Origin: an uncultured Bacteroides sp.
GTDB lineage: Bacteria; Bacteroidota; Bacteroidia; Bacteroidales; Bacteroidaceae
DNA: 64,000 nt
Direction of reading: 5' to 3'
NCBI GenBank assembly: GCA_900766195.1
Contig: CAAFUN010000147.1
Coordinates: forward strand, 33,803 to 97,802
Shown here piece by piece: positions 1 to 8,649 of this stretch (its first letter is position 1; every line of letters begins with the position of its first letter). The notes under the pieces are model-generated. The model was given only the letters and a program-made list of their open reading frames with translations. It was not told the DNA's origin and did not search any database. Both the position numbers and the translations under genes were made by a program.

Positions 1-1397
1 TGTATTTGGTTGAAGTCAAACACACTGTCGGGGATATTCTTCAACTCATCCAAAATATCACTACTATATATACGGTTACCATTACCTACATTCAAATGAA
101 GAGATGAGCGCTTTCGAGGCCAGTAATCAAAATCGGAATTAATAGACCAATAGACTTCCTTTCTTTTGAAATTGTAGCCCACCTTAGGTGCAATACGCAA
201 TAAACGGTCGCGAGATAACAGTGCAGTATATTTAAAATCTTGTCGATAAGACAGCCCGTTAGAGCCACCAAAGCTCAACATAAAAGGATTGATAATGGGA
301 GAAAAACGTACACTGCCCGATTTAGCCAAATCAAGAGTATACCTGCTTGTCAACACATCTCCCAGCTCTCCCCAAAAAGAATAAGCATGCTTCATTTTCT
401 TTTTAAAATGCAACAGGGTGTCTTCACGCATGAAATAATCCTGATAAAGCTTCTTCTCTGATTCCGACAAAGGTAAAGGACGTATCTTATTGAAATAAGC
501 GCTATCAACACGGCTGGCATTGGTATCGCAGTGCAAAGTATATGAGCTGGTTAAATCATATTTACTTTTCAGTGGTTTAGCACGCGGGTCAATCGGACGT
601 TTTTTTTGAATCTCTTTGTAATTAATTAAAGCCGTATATTTACAATCCAATACGTTACCTATAAAGCGGAAAGTACCATCGGCTTTATAAAGAACAGGGA
701 GGAATTCGTCAGCCTCACCAATCTCTCCCATCTGCATCAATAAATTAATCCGCAGTATTTCTGAGCGTCCGCGGAAATATATTTCACGTATACTCCAAAC
801 CTCATCGCTGACGATCATATATCCGGTGACCAGTTGAAAGCTTTTTATCTTTGGAGTGAATTTGATTCTATATCTTAGATCATGTTTGCTATATATGATA
901 GAGTCAACACTATATTTATAATATTTTTTTGCATTAGGAGATAATGGAGACAAAAGCTTGTCATAAAGCAATGCTGGTGAATAGAGATTAATATGAAAAT
1001 AATCGGGTAGTCGCCCGTCCAACTTCCAGAATTTTGAAGAAGTGCCCGCTACGGCATTTATCTTCTGATCATAAATATTGGGAGCAGAAAAATGAAGATC
1101 ACTGGACATTTCGATCATATAATCCCTAACCCCTCTCTTCAGACGAAACATAGAGGGGACGTATCGGAGCAAGTAATTCTTTTTTCGAACATTCACCCGT
1201 CCTTTTACATACACGCTCGCTCTATATTCGCCAATGATATTCTCATATAATGGAGCGAAAGAGATCACTTTAGACATCAGTGAATCGGCCGAGAGGCGAT
1301 GCAAATCGACAGAGGGGTGAACAGATAAATCTTCCGCTTTCAAAAAAAGAGAAAGCCCAACAAAGATAAAAAATATGACGCAATCTTTATACTTCAA
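1..1397 (-). CDS. DUF5686-like outer-membrane protein (5'-complete, C-terminus off the window)
   Basis: An uninterrupted minus-strand frame runs from about 1397 to the window edge (about 465 residues seen). No ATG lies near the 5' end; a TTG at 1395-1397 preceded by TAAGGAG is the likely start and puts a hydrophobic signal peptide (VIFFIFVGLSLF) at the N-terminus. The body is rich in beta-strand-like segments and contains phrases such as RYVPSMFRLKRGVRDY and FSPIINPFMLSF that resemble the Bacteroidetes DUF5686 surface proteins. The usual N-terminal carboxypeptidase-regulatory-like domain is not seen. Function unknown; presumed outer membrane. It is divergent from the Crp/Fnr gene, sharing the 132-bp gap. 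The family name is recognition by eye. Confidence 0.65.
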   Translation of the reverse strand, partial: MKYKDCVIFFIFVGLSLFLKAEDLSVHPSVDLHRLSADSLMSKVISFAPLYENIIGEYRASVYVKGRVNVRKKNYLLRYVPSMFRLKRGVRDYMIEMSSDLHFSAPNIYDQKINAVAGTSSKFWKLDGRLPDYFHINLYSPALLYDKLLSPLSPNAKKYYKYSVDSIIYSKHDLRYRIKFTPKIKSFQLVTGYMIVSDEVWSIREIYFRGRSEILRINLLMQMGEIGEADEFLPVLYKADGTFRFIGNVLDCKYTALINYKEIQKKRPIDPRAKPLKSKYDLTSSYTLHCDTNASRVDSAYFNKIRPLPLSESEKKLYQDYFMREDTLLHFKKKMKHAYSFWGELGDVLTSRYTLDLAKSGSVRFSPIINPFMLSFGGSNGLSYRQDFKYTALLSRDRLLRIAPKVGYNFKRKEVYWSINSDFDYWPRKRSSLHLNVGNGNRIYSSDILDELKNIPDSVFDFNQI

Positions 1398-1466
1398 TAT
1401 CGGAACTCCTTAAAAAACTTAGGCAAATATATAAAAAAAGAGTGTAAAATGAAGGAATACATCACT

Positions 1467-1501
1467 TTTGTACAAATTTTAATTTTTTCTTTATACATTT
1501 G
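1467..1501 (+). promoter_or_regulatory. Bacteroides-type promoter of the Crp/Fnr gene
   Basis: TTTG at 1467-1470 and TACATTTG at 1494-1501 match the Bacteroides -33 (TTTG) and -7 (TAnnTTTG) elements with a 23-nt gap. The predicted transcript starts near 1506, giving a leader of about 24 nt before the ATG at 1530. Confidence 0.55.
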
Positions 1502-1529
1502 TGCTGTATAACACAGTTTTGTAACAGTT

Positions 1530-2231
1530 ATGGTGAAGATGAACCTGTCTGACATAAACATTCCAGAGTATATAGCCGCCATGTGGGAGCCTCTGAACGA
1601 TGAGCAGCGAGAATTTCTCGCAAACCACTTTACGATCCAGAGTTATAAGAAAAATGAGATCATCTATTGCGAAGGTGAAAGCCCCAAATATTTAATGTGT
1701 CTTTTAAACGGAAAAGTCAAAATATACAAAGACGGTGTAGGTGGACGAAGCCAAATTATCCGTATGATTAAACCCGTTGAATATTTTGGATATCGTGCCT
1801 ACTTTGCCAAAGAAGACTATGTTACTGCGGCATCTGCTTTTGAACCTTCTGTAATTTGTTTGATTCCCATGAGCTCCTTAATTACATTATTAGCTCAAAA
1901 TAATAATTTGGCTATGTTTTTCATCCGTCAACTTTCTATTGATTTAGGCATAGCAGATGAGCGTACGGTAAATTTAACACAGAAGCACATTCGCGGACGA
2001 TTGGCTGAATCATTACTCTTTTTAAAAGATAGTTATGGCCTGGAAGAAGACGGCTCCACACTCAGCATTTATCTATCAAGAGAAGATTTGGCAAGCCTTT
2101 CTAATATGACCACCTCAAATGCCATCAGGACATTATCCAACTTTGCTACTGAACGTCTTATCACTATTGATGGAAGAAAAATAAAAATCATAGATGAAGA
2201 GAAGCTAAAAAAAATAAGCAAGATAGGATAA
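1530..2231 (+). CDS. Crp/Fnr family transcriptional regulator
   Basis: 233 residues. The N-terminal half is a cyclic-nucleotide-binding-type beta-barrel (YKKNEIIYCEGESPKYLMCL, then LNGKVKIYK and IIRMIKPVEYFGYRAYF). A central dimerisation helix follows and the C-terminal part is a winged HTH (LSREDLASLSNMTTSNAIR, then LSNFATERLITIDGRKIKII). The ligand-contacting Arg-Ser/Thr pair of true cAMP receptors is not evident and there is no N-terminal Cys cluster as in Fnr, so the effector cannot be named. ATG 1530 and ATG 1539 are both possible starts. It lies 69 bp upstream of the hexosaminidase gene on the same strand and may be co-transcribed with it. Confidence 0.85.
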   Translation: MVKMNLSDINIPEYIAAMWEPLNDEQREFLANHFTIQSYKKNEIIYCEGESPKYLMCLLNGKVKIYKDGVGGRSQIIRMIKPVEYFGYRAYFAKEDYVTAASAFEPSVICLIPMSSLITLLAQNNNLAMFFIRQLSIDLGIADERTVNLTQKHIRGRLAESLLFLKDSYGLEEDGSTLSIYLSREDLASLSNMTTSNAIRTLSNFATERLITIDGRKIKIIDEEKLKKISKIG

Positions 2232-2300
2232 CTCCATGTAGCCTCTCCCCCAATCATAGGCAACAGAGTTATTACATTTATTAATTAATACTACCCAACC

Positions 2301-4748
2301 ATGAAAAAGAATTTAAGCATTGTATTGCTTATCGGTCTCCTCATCCTTTCAGGATGCCAACAAGTTACTAAACGAAAGGAAAACATGTACAACATTATCC
2401 CCCAGCCCAATGAGATGTCACCTCAAAGTGGACGATTTCACTTAGATGACAACGTAACGGTCACAACCAGTGGTTGCACCAAACAAGTAGAAGCTATTGT
2501 TGATGAATTTATAGCTCAGATCCGTCAAGTAGCAGACATCAACATTCAACAACAAACAACGGGTGCAACATCCAAAGGAGCAAATATACATTTTGTTACG
2601 CAAAGCGGATTACCCGCCGAAGGATATCATCTTTCGATAAACCCAAACAGCATCACGCTCACAGCTTCAACACCCAATGGTTTTTTCTATGGCGTGCAAA
2701 CTCTTTATCAGCTTTTACCACCTCAAATTTACGGGCATCAAACTATTAAAAGTTTGGATTGGTCTTTTCCTTCGGTAGAGATAAAAGATGCTCCGCGATT
2801 TAAGTATCGGGGATTAATGTTGGATGTATGCCGGCACTTCTCATCGCTCGATTATATCTATAAGTTCATCGACCTCTTGGCCATGCACAAGATGAACACC
2901 TTTCATTGGCATCTGACAGATGACCAAGGATGGCGAATCGAAATAAAAAAATATCCTAAACTGACAGAAATCGGTTCGAAAAGAAAAGAGACTCTCGTTG
3001 ATTATTATTATGTGAACTGGCCGCAAGTATTTGACGGTAAGGAACATGGTGGATACTACACGCAGGAACAAATAAAATCTGTTGTAGCATACGCCGCCAG
3101 CAAATACATCACAGTTATCCCCGAAATAGAAATGCCGGGACATGCACTTGCTGCTATTGCCTCTTATCCAGAGCTGTCATGCACACCCGATTCCACTTAC
3201 AACGTGGCATGTACATGGGGAGTTTTTGAGCAAGTGTACTGTCCGAAAGAGCAGACATTTAAATTCCTCGAAGATGTGCTAGATGAAGTAATGCAGCTCT
3301 TCCCTAGCAAATATATACATATTGGTGGCGACGAATGTCCTAAAACAGCATGGAAACAAAGCCAGGAGTGTCAAGCACTGATTAATAAACTCGGACTAAA
3401 GGATGATACACTTCCAAATGAAGTAGATGGCAAAAAGCATAGCAAAGAAGAAAAACTTCAAAGCTACTTTATTACCCGAATGGAGAAATACCTGAATAAC
3501 AAAGGCCGTAATATCATAGGTTGGGACGAAATTTTGGAAGGGGGACTCGCACCCAATGCTACTGTAATGTCATGGCGTGGCGTTGAAGGTGGAATTAATG
3601 CTGCTAAAACGGGACATGATGCCATCATGACACCGGGAGCTTATGCTTACTTGGATCATTACCAAGAAGATCCGGAGACTGCTCCGACCACAATCGGCGG
3701 ATACAACACGCTTAAGAAAACATATTCTTACAACCCCGTACCGGACGATGCCAGCGAACTAATGAAAAAGCATATCATCGGCATTCAAGGCAACATATGG
3801 ACAGAATATATGCAAAGCGATGACAGAAGAGACTATCAGGCTTTCCCCCGTGCTATAGCTATAGCAGAAACGGGATGGAGCAATAATAGCGTCAAAAACT
3901 GGGACAGCTTCCGTCAGAGAATGGTAGAAGATTTTGAGCGAATGGATGTAATGAACGTAAAGGCCTGTCGCAACTTCTTTGATGTCAATATCAATACCCA
4001 TGTGTATAATGACTCGCTAAAAGTAACTTTAGAAACCTTCTATCCGGAGGCAGAAATCAGATATACTACTGATGGCAGTAATCCAACTAAGAGCTCTCAA
4101 TTGTATCATTCTCCTTTTATATTGAAAGGCAATATCACCTTAAAGGCAGCCGCCTATAAGAAAGGTGACTTATTGGGAAAAATCAGTGAAAAGTCGCTGT
4201 TCGGAAATCTCATAAGCGGTAAACAATATACCACAACACCGGCTGCGGGCTGGGCACAAGGTGATATCTTTGGAGAGAACGATGTTTTGGGTGAGGACAA
4301 AACCACCTACGGTTTAACAAACGGGAAGCGTGGCAATATTGCTTCGTATACTCCATGGGTATCATTTACATTAAATGAAAAATGTAATAATGAGTTAGTA
4401 TTCACTGTAAATATGAAGAAGTCGGAAGTAGTTAGCAAGATCACATTCGGTACACTCTACAATCCGGCATTCCGTGTTCTACCTACTAGCCAAGCACGAA
4501 TTGAGATTTCTACTAACGGAACAGATTACAAGGAAGTAGCCAATACGACCTTTACTCGTGATTATTCGGTAAGAGGGCGCAAGATGTTTACAGACACCGT
4601 TACGTTTGCACCAACAAAGGCCCAATACATTAAGATTATCTTAAAGAGCGGTGGCATTATACGTAACGGAATAGATTGCCGTAAAGACAACCCAACAGCT
4701 ACTACACTGCCATCAGACCTTTACGTAGATGAAATAGAAGTCTATTAA
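2301..4748 (+). CDS. beta-N-acetylhexosaminidase, GH20, lipoprotein
   Basis: 815 residues. A lipoprotein signal ends in the lipobox LSGC (Cys19), so the enzyme is likely anchored in the outer membrane or periplasm. An N-terminal GH20b-type domain is followed by the GH20 TIM barrel, with WHLTDDQGWRIEI and the catalytic Asp-Glu pair in HIGGDECPK (about D344/E345). Next come a chitobiase C-terminal-like beta domain (about 575-640, ending LKAAAYKKG) and a discoidin/F5-8C-like domain at the C-terminus. GH20 enzymes remove terminal GlcNAc or GalNAc from glycans by substrate-assisted catalysis; in gut Bacteroides they act on mucin or N-glycans. No SusC/SusD pair is visible nearby, so it is not in an obvious polysaccharide-utilisation locus here. 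Confidence 0.93.
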   Translation: MKKNLSIVLLIGLLILSGCQQVTKRKENMYNIIPQPNEMSPQSGRFHLDDNVTVTTSGCTKQVEAIVDEFIAQIRQVADINIQQQTTGATSKGANIHFVTQSGLPAEGYHLSINPNSITLTASTPNGFFYGVQTLYQLLPPQIYGHQTIKSLDWSFPSVEIKDAPRFKYRGLMLDVCRHFSSLDYIYKFIDLLAMHKMNTFHWHLTDDQGWRIEIKKYPKLTEIGSKRKETLVDYYYVNWPQVFDGKEHGGYYTQEQIKSVVAYAASKYITVIPEIEMPGHALAAIASYPELSCTPDSTYNVACTWGVFEQVYCPKEQTFKFLEDVLDEVMQLFPSKYIHIGGDECPKTAWKQSQECQALINKLGLKDDTLPNEVDGKKHSKEEKLQSYFITRMEKYLNNKGRNIIGWDEILEGGLAPNATVMSWRGVEGGINAAKTGHDAIMTPGAYAYLDHYQEDPETAPTTIGGYNTLKKTYSYNPVPDDASELMKKHIIGIQGNIWTEYMQSDDRRDYQAFPRAIAIAETGWSNNSVKNWDSFRQRMVEDFERMDVMNVKACRNFFDVNINTHVYNDSLKVTLETFYPEAEIRYTTDGSNPTKSSQLYHSPFILKGNITLKAAAYKKGDLLGKISEKSLFGNLISGKQYTTTPAAGWAQGDIFGENDVLGEDKTTYGLTNGKRGNIASYTPWVSFTLNEKCNNELVFTVNMKKSEVVSKITFGTLYNPAFRVLPTSQARIEISTNGTDYKEVANTTFTRDYSVRGRKMFTDTVTFAPTKAQYIKIILKSGGIIRNGIDCRKDNPTATTLPSDLYVDEIEVY

Positions 4749-4787
4749 TACATCAGAATCCGCAGGTATTACATCCTATTAATATTG

Positions 4788-4825
4788 AAGCCGGAAGCTT
4801 TACTACACAGTAAACTTCCGGCTTT
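4788..4825 (+). terminator. Rho-independent terminator after the hexosaminidase gene
   Basis: Inverted repeat AAGCCGGAAG...CTTCCGGCTT with a short loop, 40 bp after the hexosaminidase stop. It is followed only by a short T run. Confidence 0.6.
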
Positions 4826-5464
4826 AAGCTTTGCTATTTACACAGAGTTTTTTTATGATTTTACCGTCACCGTCACTTTTCTGCATTAATCTGTTGGTTG
4901 ACAACTCATTATGTGGTGACGACAACAGTGATGGCAAAGTGACGGCAACCGTTTACCGTCACTCTTTTTCGCCTCTTTTTGTTGTTTTTCAGCCATTAAC
5001 ATCCTCATTATCAACACATACACTTACCCCTCACAAGTCTCTTAAATTTATATTAAATACACCTATTTTGCCCACTTTTTGAGCTCTTTTAGAGTTATAT
5101 TCTTCAAAAGTCACGTTTCGTAAGAAATCTATATTGTGAATGCCTCATATCTTCAGCACCTTTCTTGGCTTGTTCTACCGTTCTTTATCTCTAGCCGGCA
5201 AAGAGTGTTATAATCAGTATTTACATCTTACTAGATGTCTGCTTACCTTGTTACTAATATCCTAAAGCTATTGAAAAAACTTCGGTTTGCAGTTGTAAAC
5301 TGTGCGGTTGTCAATTGTGGGCTCTTGGGTTTACAACTGTAAGCCCAAGAGCCCACAGCTGCAAAACGAAATTTTGTTAATGATAAAGGAACAAAATAAC
5401 ACATTTGTTGTTTGTTTTAGATAGAAAAAAGCACCTTTATTCTTCTAATAAATAAATTGAAATA
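4826..5464. other. 639-bp non-coding stretch with palindromes
   Basis: I see no convincing gene here. It holds repeated ACCGTCAC/GTGACGG words (4862-4963), including an 8-bp inverted repeat AGTGACGG (4938-4945) / CCGTCACT (4956-4963) followed by a T run, and a large two-part hairpin at 5281-5370. The reading frame at 4831-5082 has no family resemblance and is rich in rare runs, so it is not called. Confidence 0.6.
5281..5370. repeat. Two-tier long hairpin
   Basis: The inner arm GTGGGCTCTTGGG (5317-5329) pairs perfectly with CCCAAGAGCCCAC (5344-5356). The outer arms TTTGCAGTTG (5286-5295) and CAGCTGCAAA (5356-5365) also pair with one wobble. It sits upstream of the gene at 5465 and could be a terminator-like element, a small palindromic repeat or part of an untranslated leader. 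Confidence 0.7.
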
Positions 5465-6241
5465 ATGAAAACAGTTTGCACTTCAATTCTATTCTGTATC
5501 ATTAATATAGGAGTGTTAGTCGCTCAACATCAGCCTCACGCTATATATGACGATGACTATGCTAAGCAGTTGGCTAATGAAGGACAAATGCCTACTCGAT
5601 ATGTCTATCTGAAATATCCTAATTTCGATTTGTTAATAGACGATTATGCCGTTTGGGAAGGTGCGGTAAACTACACCTCGAAGCAAAGTTATTGCAACAA
5701 TAAAACAGTAGCGCCCTTTGTTGTCAGTGACGGAGTGTACTACCTAAAACCTCAGACAGCTAAAGTAGAACTGAATGAGGCTCAGTGCGAAAATATAAAC
5801 AAAAAACAAATAGCGCTCTTTGTGTCTCCCTTAGTATCTGCTCCTAAAGAAATACACTTTAAAGTATCTGCCAGCTTAGAGCAGTCTATTAAAGAATTAC
5901 CTCCATCTCTTGACGGCATAGATATAATAGATTGGTATAAGACACATTCCCTATGGGTTGGTAAGACAGACTTCGTGCAATTAAAAGACTCAAACCACTG
6001 TTTTCAGATCCCACTCATTAGCTCTATCGACCATAGGGATGAAATTTATCAGCAGCTCCAACTCAAAGATACCACCGTTGTACTTCAAAGCACGGATTAT
6101 AGTTATGTGGGTAATGTTGTATATAAAGGTAAGATAAGCACTTTTAGCACTGATTATGTTATACTCAAAATTGATATATATCGTAAAGATACGCTGGTAG
6201 AGACGAAATATATCCGTATCTTCCTATCGCACGGATGCTAA
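5465..6241 (+). CDS. secreted protein of unknown function
   Basis: 258 residues with a Sec signal peptide (SILFCIINIGVLVAQ). The mature part is mixed alpha/beta with no motif I recognise, four or more Cys and a C-terminal HGC. Upstream spacing is normal and the gene stands alone between the hairpin region and the prophage's left end. It was probably the host gene immediately downstream of tRNA-Cys, in convergent orientation, before the phage integrated. Confidence 0.7.
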   Translation: MKTVCTSILFCIINIGVLVAQHQPHAIYDDDYAKQLANEGQMPTRYVYLKYPNFDLLIDDYAVWEGAVNYTSKQSYCNNKTVAPFVVSDGVYYLKPQTAKVELNEAQCENINKKQIALFVSPLVSAPKEIHFKVSASLEQSIKELPPSLDGIDIIDWYKTHSLWVGKTDFVQLKDSNHCFQIPLISSIDHRDEIYQQLQLKDTTVVLQSTDYSYVGNVVYKGKISTFSTDYVILKIDIYRKDTLVETKYIRIFLSHGC

Positions 6242-6452
6242 AAACGAAGATAACTATAACAGAAATAGCAAATTAATGCTGTTTCATTTCTACTCAGTGA
6301 GGATGAAAGTTTTTTATATGATACTTCTCGCGATGAACATTAGAAAAACAAGCTAACACAGCTCTACTTACACGCCCAATTATCCCATTTATGAATAATG
6401 TGATTCCATGTCCAATGATATTATTCCTCTGATCATAGTACCCAAAAAGAAG

Positions 6453-6495
6453 AACTCTTGTAACATATACTGAAATTCAGCAAGTTACAAGAGTT
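6453..6495 (-). terminator. Original host terminator of tRNA-Cys, stranded at attL
   Basis: A perfect 12-bp inverted repeat, AACTCTTGTAAC (6453-6464) and GTTACAAGAGTT (6484-6495), is followed on the minus strand by CTTCTTTTT. It lies just outside the left attachment core. In the uninterrupted chromosome it would follow the 3' end of the minus-strand tRNA-Cys directly, so it reads as that gene's native terminator, now 44.8 kb away. Confidence 0.75.
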
Positions 6496-6498
6496 TTA

Positions 6499-6512
6499 AG
6501 AGGTACCTGGCG
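6499..6512. repeat. attL: attL core
   Basis: AGAGGTACCTGGCG is identical to 51327-51340, the 3' end of the tRNA-Cys gene (acceptor stem, discriminator and start of the T stem). The next bases also resemble each other (AACTC here, GATTC at the right). This marks the left edge of the prophage. Confidence 0.85.
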
Positions 6513-6553
6513 AACTCAATTAACTACTGAAAGTCAGACGGTTATATTCTATT

Positions 6554-7015
6554 TTATCTATTTTTGTCTATATTCTCTCGATCTGATATCACATTATAAG
6601 GCTCTACTGTTTCCGCTGCAATACATAAGGATGAGGATTGTGATATGTTTTTTTTAGAACGGCTTCGTCTGCCTAAAGATTGTAACTTCTCAGTTAGTCT
6701 CCCGTTTTCCCTTGCTAAGGATATTATATCTTCACGCATCTTATTTATTAATTCAAAAGCTTCTTCGGTTGTAACCTCTTTCGCATATCTCATATCTTTG
6801 AGCATTTCTCCATCTCCACGCAGCAACCATTCAGCACTCACGTTTGTGAATGTATTCAATGTCTTTTCCACCAATTCAAGACTATTAGCTTCTCTATAGC
6901 CTGATTCATAATTAAGAAATGTTGTATATCCAAATTCCATCTGTTTACAAAACTCTCTGGAATTCAGACCATAGTACTTTTTTACTTCCTGTATGCGTTC
7001 AAATAGTCTGCTCAT
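6554..7015 (-). CDS. CI-like phage repressor (XRE HTH + coiled coil)
   Basis: 153 residues. An N-terminal XRE-type HTH (LNSREFCKQMEFGYTTFLNY, then the typical VSAEWLLRGDGEML ending) is followed by a coiled-coil segment (about residues 85-115, INKMREDIISLARENGRL) likely used for oligomerisation. There is no S24 autoprotease domain, so induction is not by simple RecA-stimulated self-cleavage. It is divergent from the regulator at 7190, and the 174-bp gap between them carries two perfect palindromes. This arrangement is that of a lysogeny switch. Confidence 0.85.
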   Translation of the reverse strand: MSRLFERIQEVKKYYGLNSREFCKQMEFGYTTFLNYESGYREANSLELVEKTLNTFTNVSAEWLLRGDGEMLKDMRYAKEVTTEEAFELINKMREDIISLARENGRLTEKLQSLGRRSRSKKNISQSSSLCIAAETVEPYNVISDRENIDKNR

Positions 7016-7044
7016 AAGCGTGAGATAGTTAAGATGCGTTAAAT

Positions 7045-7060
7045 ACTCACTTACGTGAGT
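7045..7060. promoter_or_regulatory. Phage operator O1
   Basis: Palindrome ACTCAC-TTAC-GTGAGT in the repressor/Cro intergenic region, the same as O2 except for the two central bases. It lies nearer the repressor gene. Confidence 0.8.
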
Positions 7061-7086
7061 AAATTTAACGCTTTAATAGTTTTAAA

Positions 7087-7109
7087 ACTCACAAACGTGA
7101 GTATATTTG
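7087..7109 (+). promoter_or_regulatory. Phage operator O2 overlapping the early promoter
   Basis: Palindrome ACTCAC-AAAC-GTGAGT (7087-7102) abuts TATATTTG (7102-7109), a perfect Bacteroides -7 box for rightward early transcription. O1 and O2 are exactly 42 bp apart, four helical turns, so bound dimers would lie on the same face. A half-site GCGTGAG occurs near 7018. Occupancy of O2 would block the early promoter. Confidence 0.75.
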
Positions 7110-7189
7110 CATCATGCGAAAATAATCGCACGGTGAATGTAGCTAAAATATCACCACGCTTCACTATTAACTATCAAAAAATCAATTAA

Positions 7190-7414
7190 ATGGCACAGAG
7201 ATACCACGATCGAAAAAATTTTGTAGAGCTAATCAATAATCTACAAACCCGTGAAAAGGTCGTTTCGGATCTTTCGGAAATAACAATGTCTAGCACTTCC
7301 ACCGTCTATCGATGGATAAGCGGACAGGTGATTCCCCCTCCTATTAAGCAAAAACATATCGCAGATTATTTCGGCAAAAGCGTTGAAGAACTATTTCCAA
7401 AAAAATTATTGTAA
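7190..7414 (+). CDS. Cro-like HTH protein
   Basis: 74 residues, essentially a single HTH (SEITMSSTSTVYRWISGQV, then KQKHIADYFGKSVEELF). It is the first gene of the rightward early operon, directly under operator O2, which is the position of Cro. Its stop overlaps the next start by one base (TAATG). That it opposes the repressor is inferred from position. Confidence 0.75.
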   Translation: MAQRYHDRKNFVELINNLQTREKVVSDLSEITMSSTSTVYRWISGQVIPPPIKQKHIADYFGKSVEELFPKKLL

Positions 7415-7965
7415 TGAGAGATGTTGAATTTTACGCAGACGACTCCGGAGAGATATACATATCCTATCCGGACGGAACAACAAAAATAATCCGCGAGAAT
7501 AGTAGAGAAATCATAACCGATTTACTCTCTATGATATCGGATTTAAAGCCAGACACTTACGATAAGCTGATGGAGACTTATTCTCGATACAGCAAGAATA
7601 AGGTCTACTATGAGTTTAGAATGGTTCAGCGGTACATTCGCTGCAATTGGCCACGCTTTGACAGCAATAAAAAAGACATCGATTCGGACGGACGATTCAA
7701 TAATGAAACCTTCTTTTGTCCTATCCGCGATGAGTGTCCGTTGTCCGGAATTGTTTGCAATTCTCCGGTTAACACCACTCTTACCGAAAGAGAGAAAGAA
7801 GTATTTGCTCTCATTGCTGAAGGACTACAAGCTGAAGAAATTAAAGATCGTTTATTTCTTTCCATTCATACAATTAACCGTCACCGCGAAAACATCAAGG
7901 TAAAAATCGGAGTAAGATCCGTTGCTGAAATGGTAGCCTGGTGGCACAAAAACCAACCGTTATGA
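7414..7965 (+). CDS. LuxR-type HTH regulator with Cys cluster
   Basis: 183 residues. The C-terminal 60 residues form a GerE/LuxR HTH (TLTEREKEVFALIAEGLQ, LFLSIHTINRHRENIKVKIG). The N-terminal half is not a known receiver or autoinducer domain. Between them lies CPIRDECPLSGIVC, three cysteines that could bind metal or an Fe-S cluster. Position as second early gene suggests a regulator of early transcription. Translationally coupled to the genes before and after it (1- and 4-base overlaps). Confidence 0.8.
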   Translation: MRDVEFYADDSGEIYISYPDGTTKIIRENSREIITDLLSMISDLKPDTYDKLMETYSRYSKNKVYYEFRMVQRYIRCNWPRFDSNKKDIDSDGRFNNETFFCPIRDECPLSGIVCNSPVNTTLTEREKEVFALIAEGLQAEEIKDRLFLSIHTINRHRENIKVKIGVRSVAEMVAWWHKNQPL

Positions 7966-8093
7966 AGAATATAGATGAAAAAATTAAGGCTATAAAGTTC
8001 ATAGCCTTGTGTTCGATACTATTTATAATTACTGCCCTTCTACTATATCCTATCGTTGATTGGGCCTTAGAATATTACTGTTTTAAAAACTAA
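7962..8093 (+). CDS. 43-residue membrane protein
   Basis: ATG overlaps the stop of the upstream gene (ATGA). The product has a charged N-terminus (KNIDEKIKAIKF) and one long hydrophobic segment (IALCSILFIITALLLYPIV). Short phage-encoded single-span proteins often affect host membrane functions or superinfection, but nothing specific can be said. Confidence 0.6.
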   Translation: MKNIDEKIKAIKFIALCSILFIITALLLYPIVDWALEYYCFKN

Positions 8094-8098
8094 CTTAT

Positions 8099-8350
8099 AT
8101 GAATATGAAAAGATGTACTATTAGTGAAATGGAAGCTGCAATGAACTCACGCGGCTTTATTATTGATCGAATATTTTGCAACGATTCGAGAAAAGTGAAA
8201 AAAGTAGAAGGTCGCACTCCCGTTCAGGTTCCTGTAGGAGTCAGCGAGTATAAACCGCGCTATCACCGGATCCGGTGGGATGCACTAGGAAAAGCTTTTC
8301 GCTCTCGCGATAATCAACGAGTACCGAAATACGATCTACAACTAAGCTAA
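8099..8350 (+). CDS. small basic early phage protein
   Basis: 83 residues, unrecognised. Contains ITSEM-like start and a basic C-terminal half with VGVSEYKPRYHRIRWDALGK. It is tightly packed between neighbours on the same strand. Confidence 0.6.
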   Translation: MNMKRCTISEMEAAMNSRGFIIDRIFCNDSRKVKKVEGRTPVQVPVGVSEYKPRYHRIRWDALGKAFRSRDNQRVPKYDLQLS

Positions 8351-8351
8351 A

Positions 8352-8636
8352 ATGGAATCAGTAGCTCAAGATTTAGCTTGCTACCGTCTTGACAGCAGCA
8401 CAGAGTGGATTGATAGATATGTGGAAAAGATAGGCTTTGATGGTATATACGAATACCAGGAGAAAGTCTACTCTGCTCTAAAGAAGCTCGGCAAAGGCCG
8501 GCACTACAATATTGAAAAAGATGTAGCTGCAGACAAACAAGAGCTTTTCATAAAGCTAGCCTGCATGTATTTCAGGCATGATGGGGAGCTTTACTTCGAG
8601 GATGATTTTTCAAAAATTTACAGAAACAAACTTTAA
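8352..8636 (+). CDS. hypothetical early phage protein
   Basis: 94 residues, mostly helical by composition (WIDRYVEKIGFDGIYEYQEK). Starts one base after the previous stop, so it is likely co-translated. No family recognised. Confidence 0.6.
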   Translation: MESVAQDLACYRLDSSTEWIDRYVEKIGFDGIYEYQEKVYSALKKLGKGRHYNIEKDVAADKQELFIKLACMYFRHDGELYFEDDFSKIYRNKL

Positions 8637-8649
8637 AAACAGAACAAAC

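Noticed and set aside
7190..7965. Toxin-antitoxin pair in the two early regulators
   Set aside because: Both are HTH proteins under a CI-type operator, which fits a lysogeny switch better.
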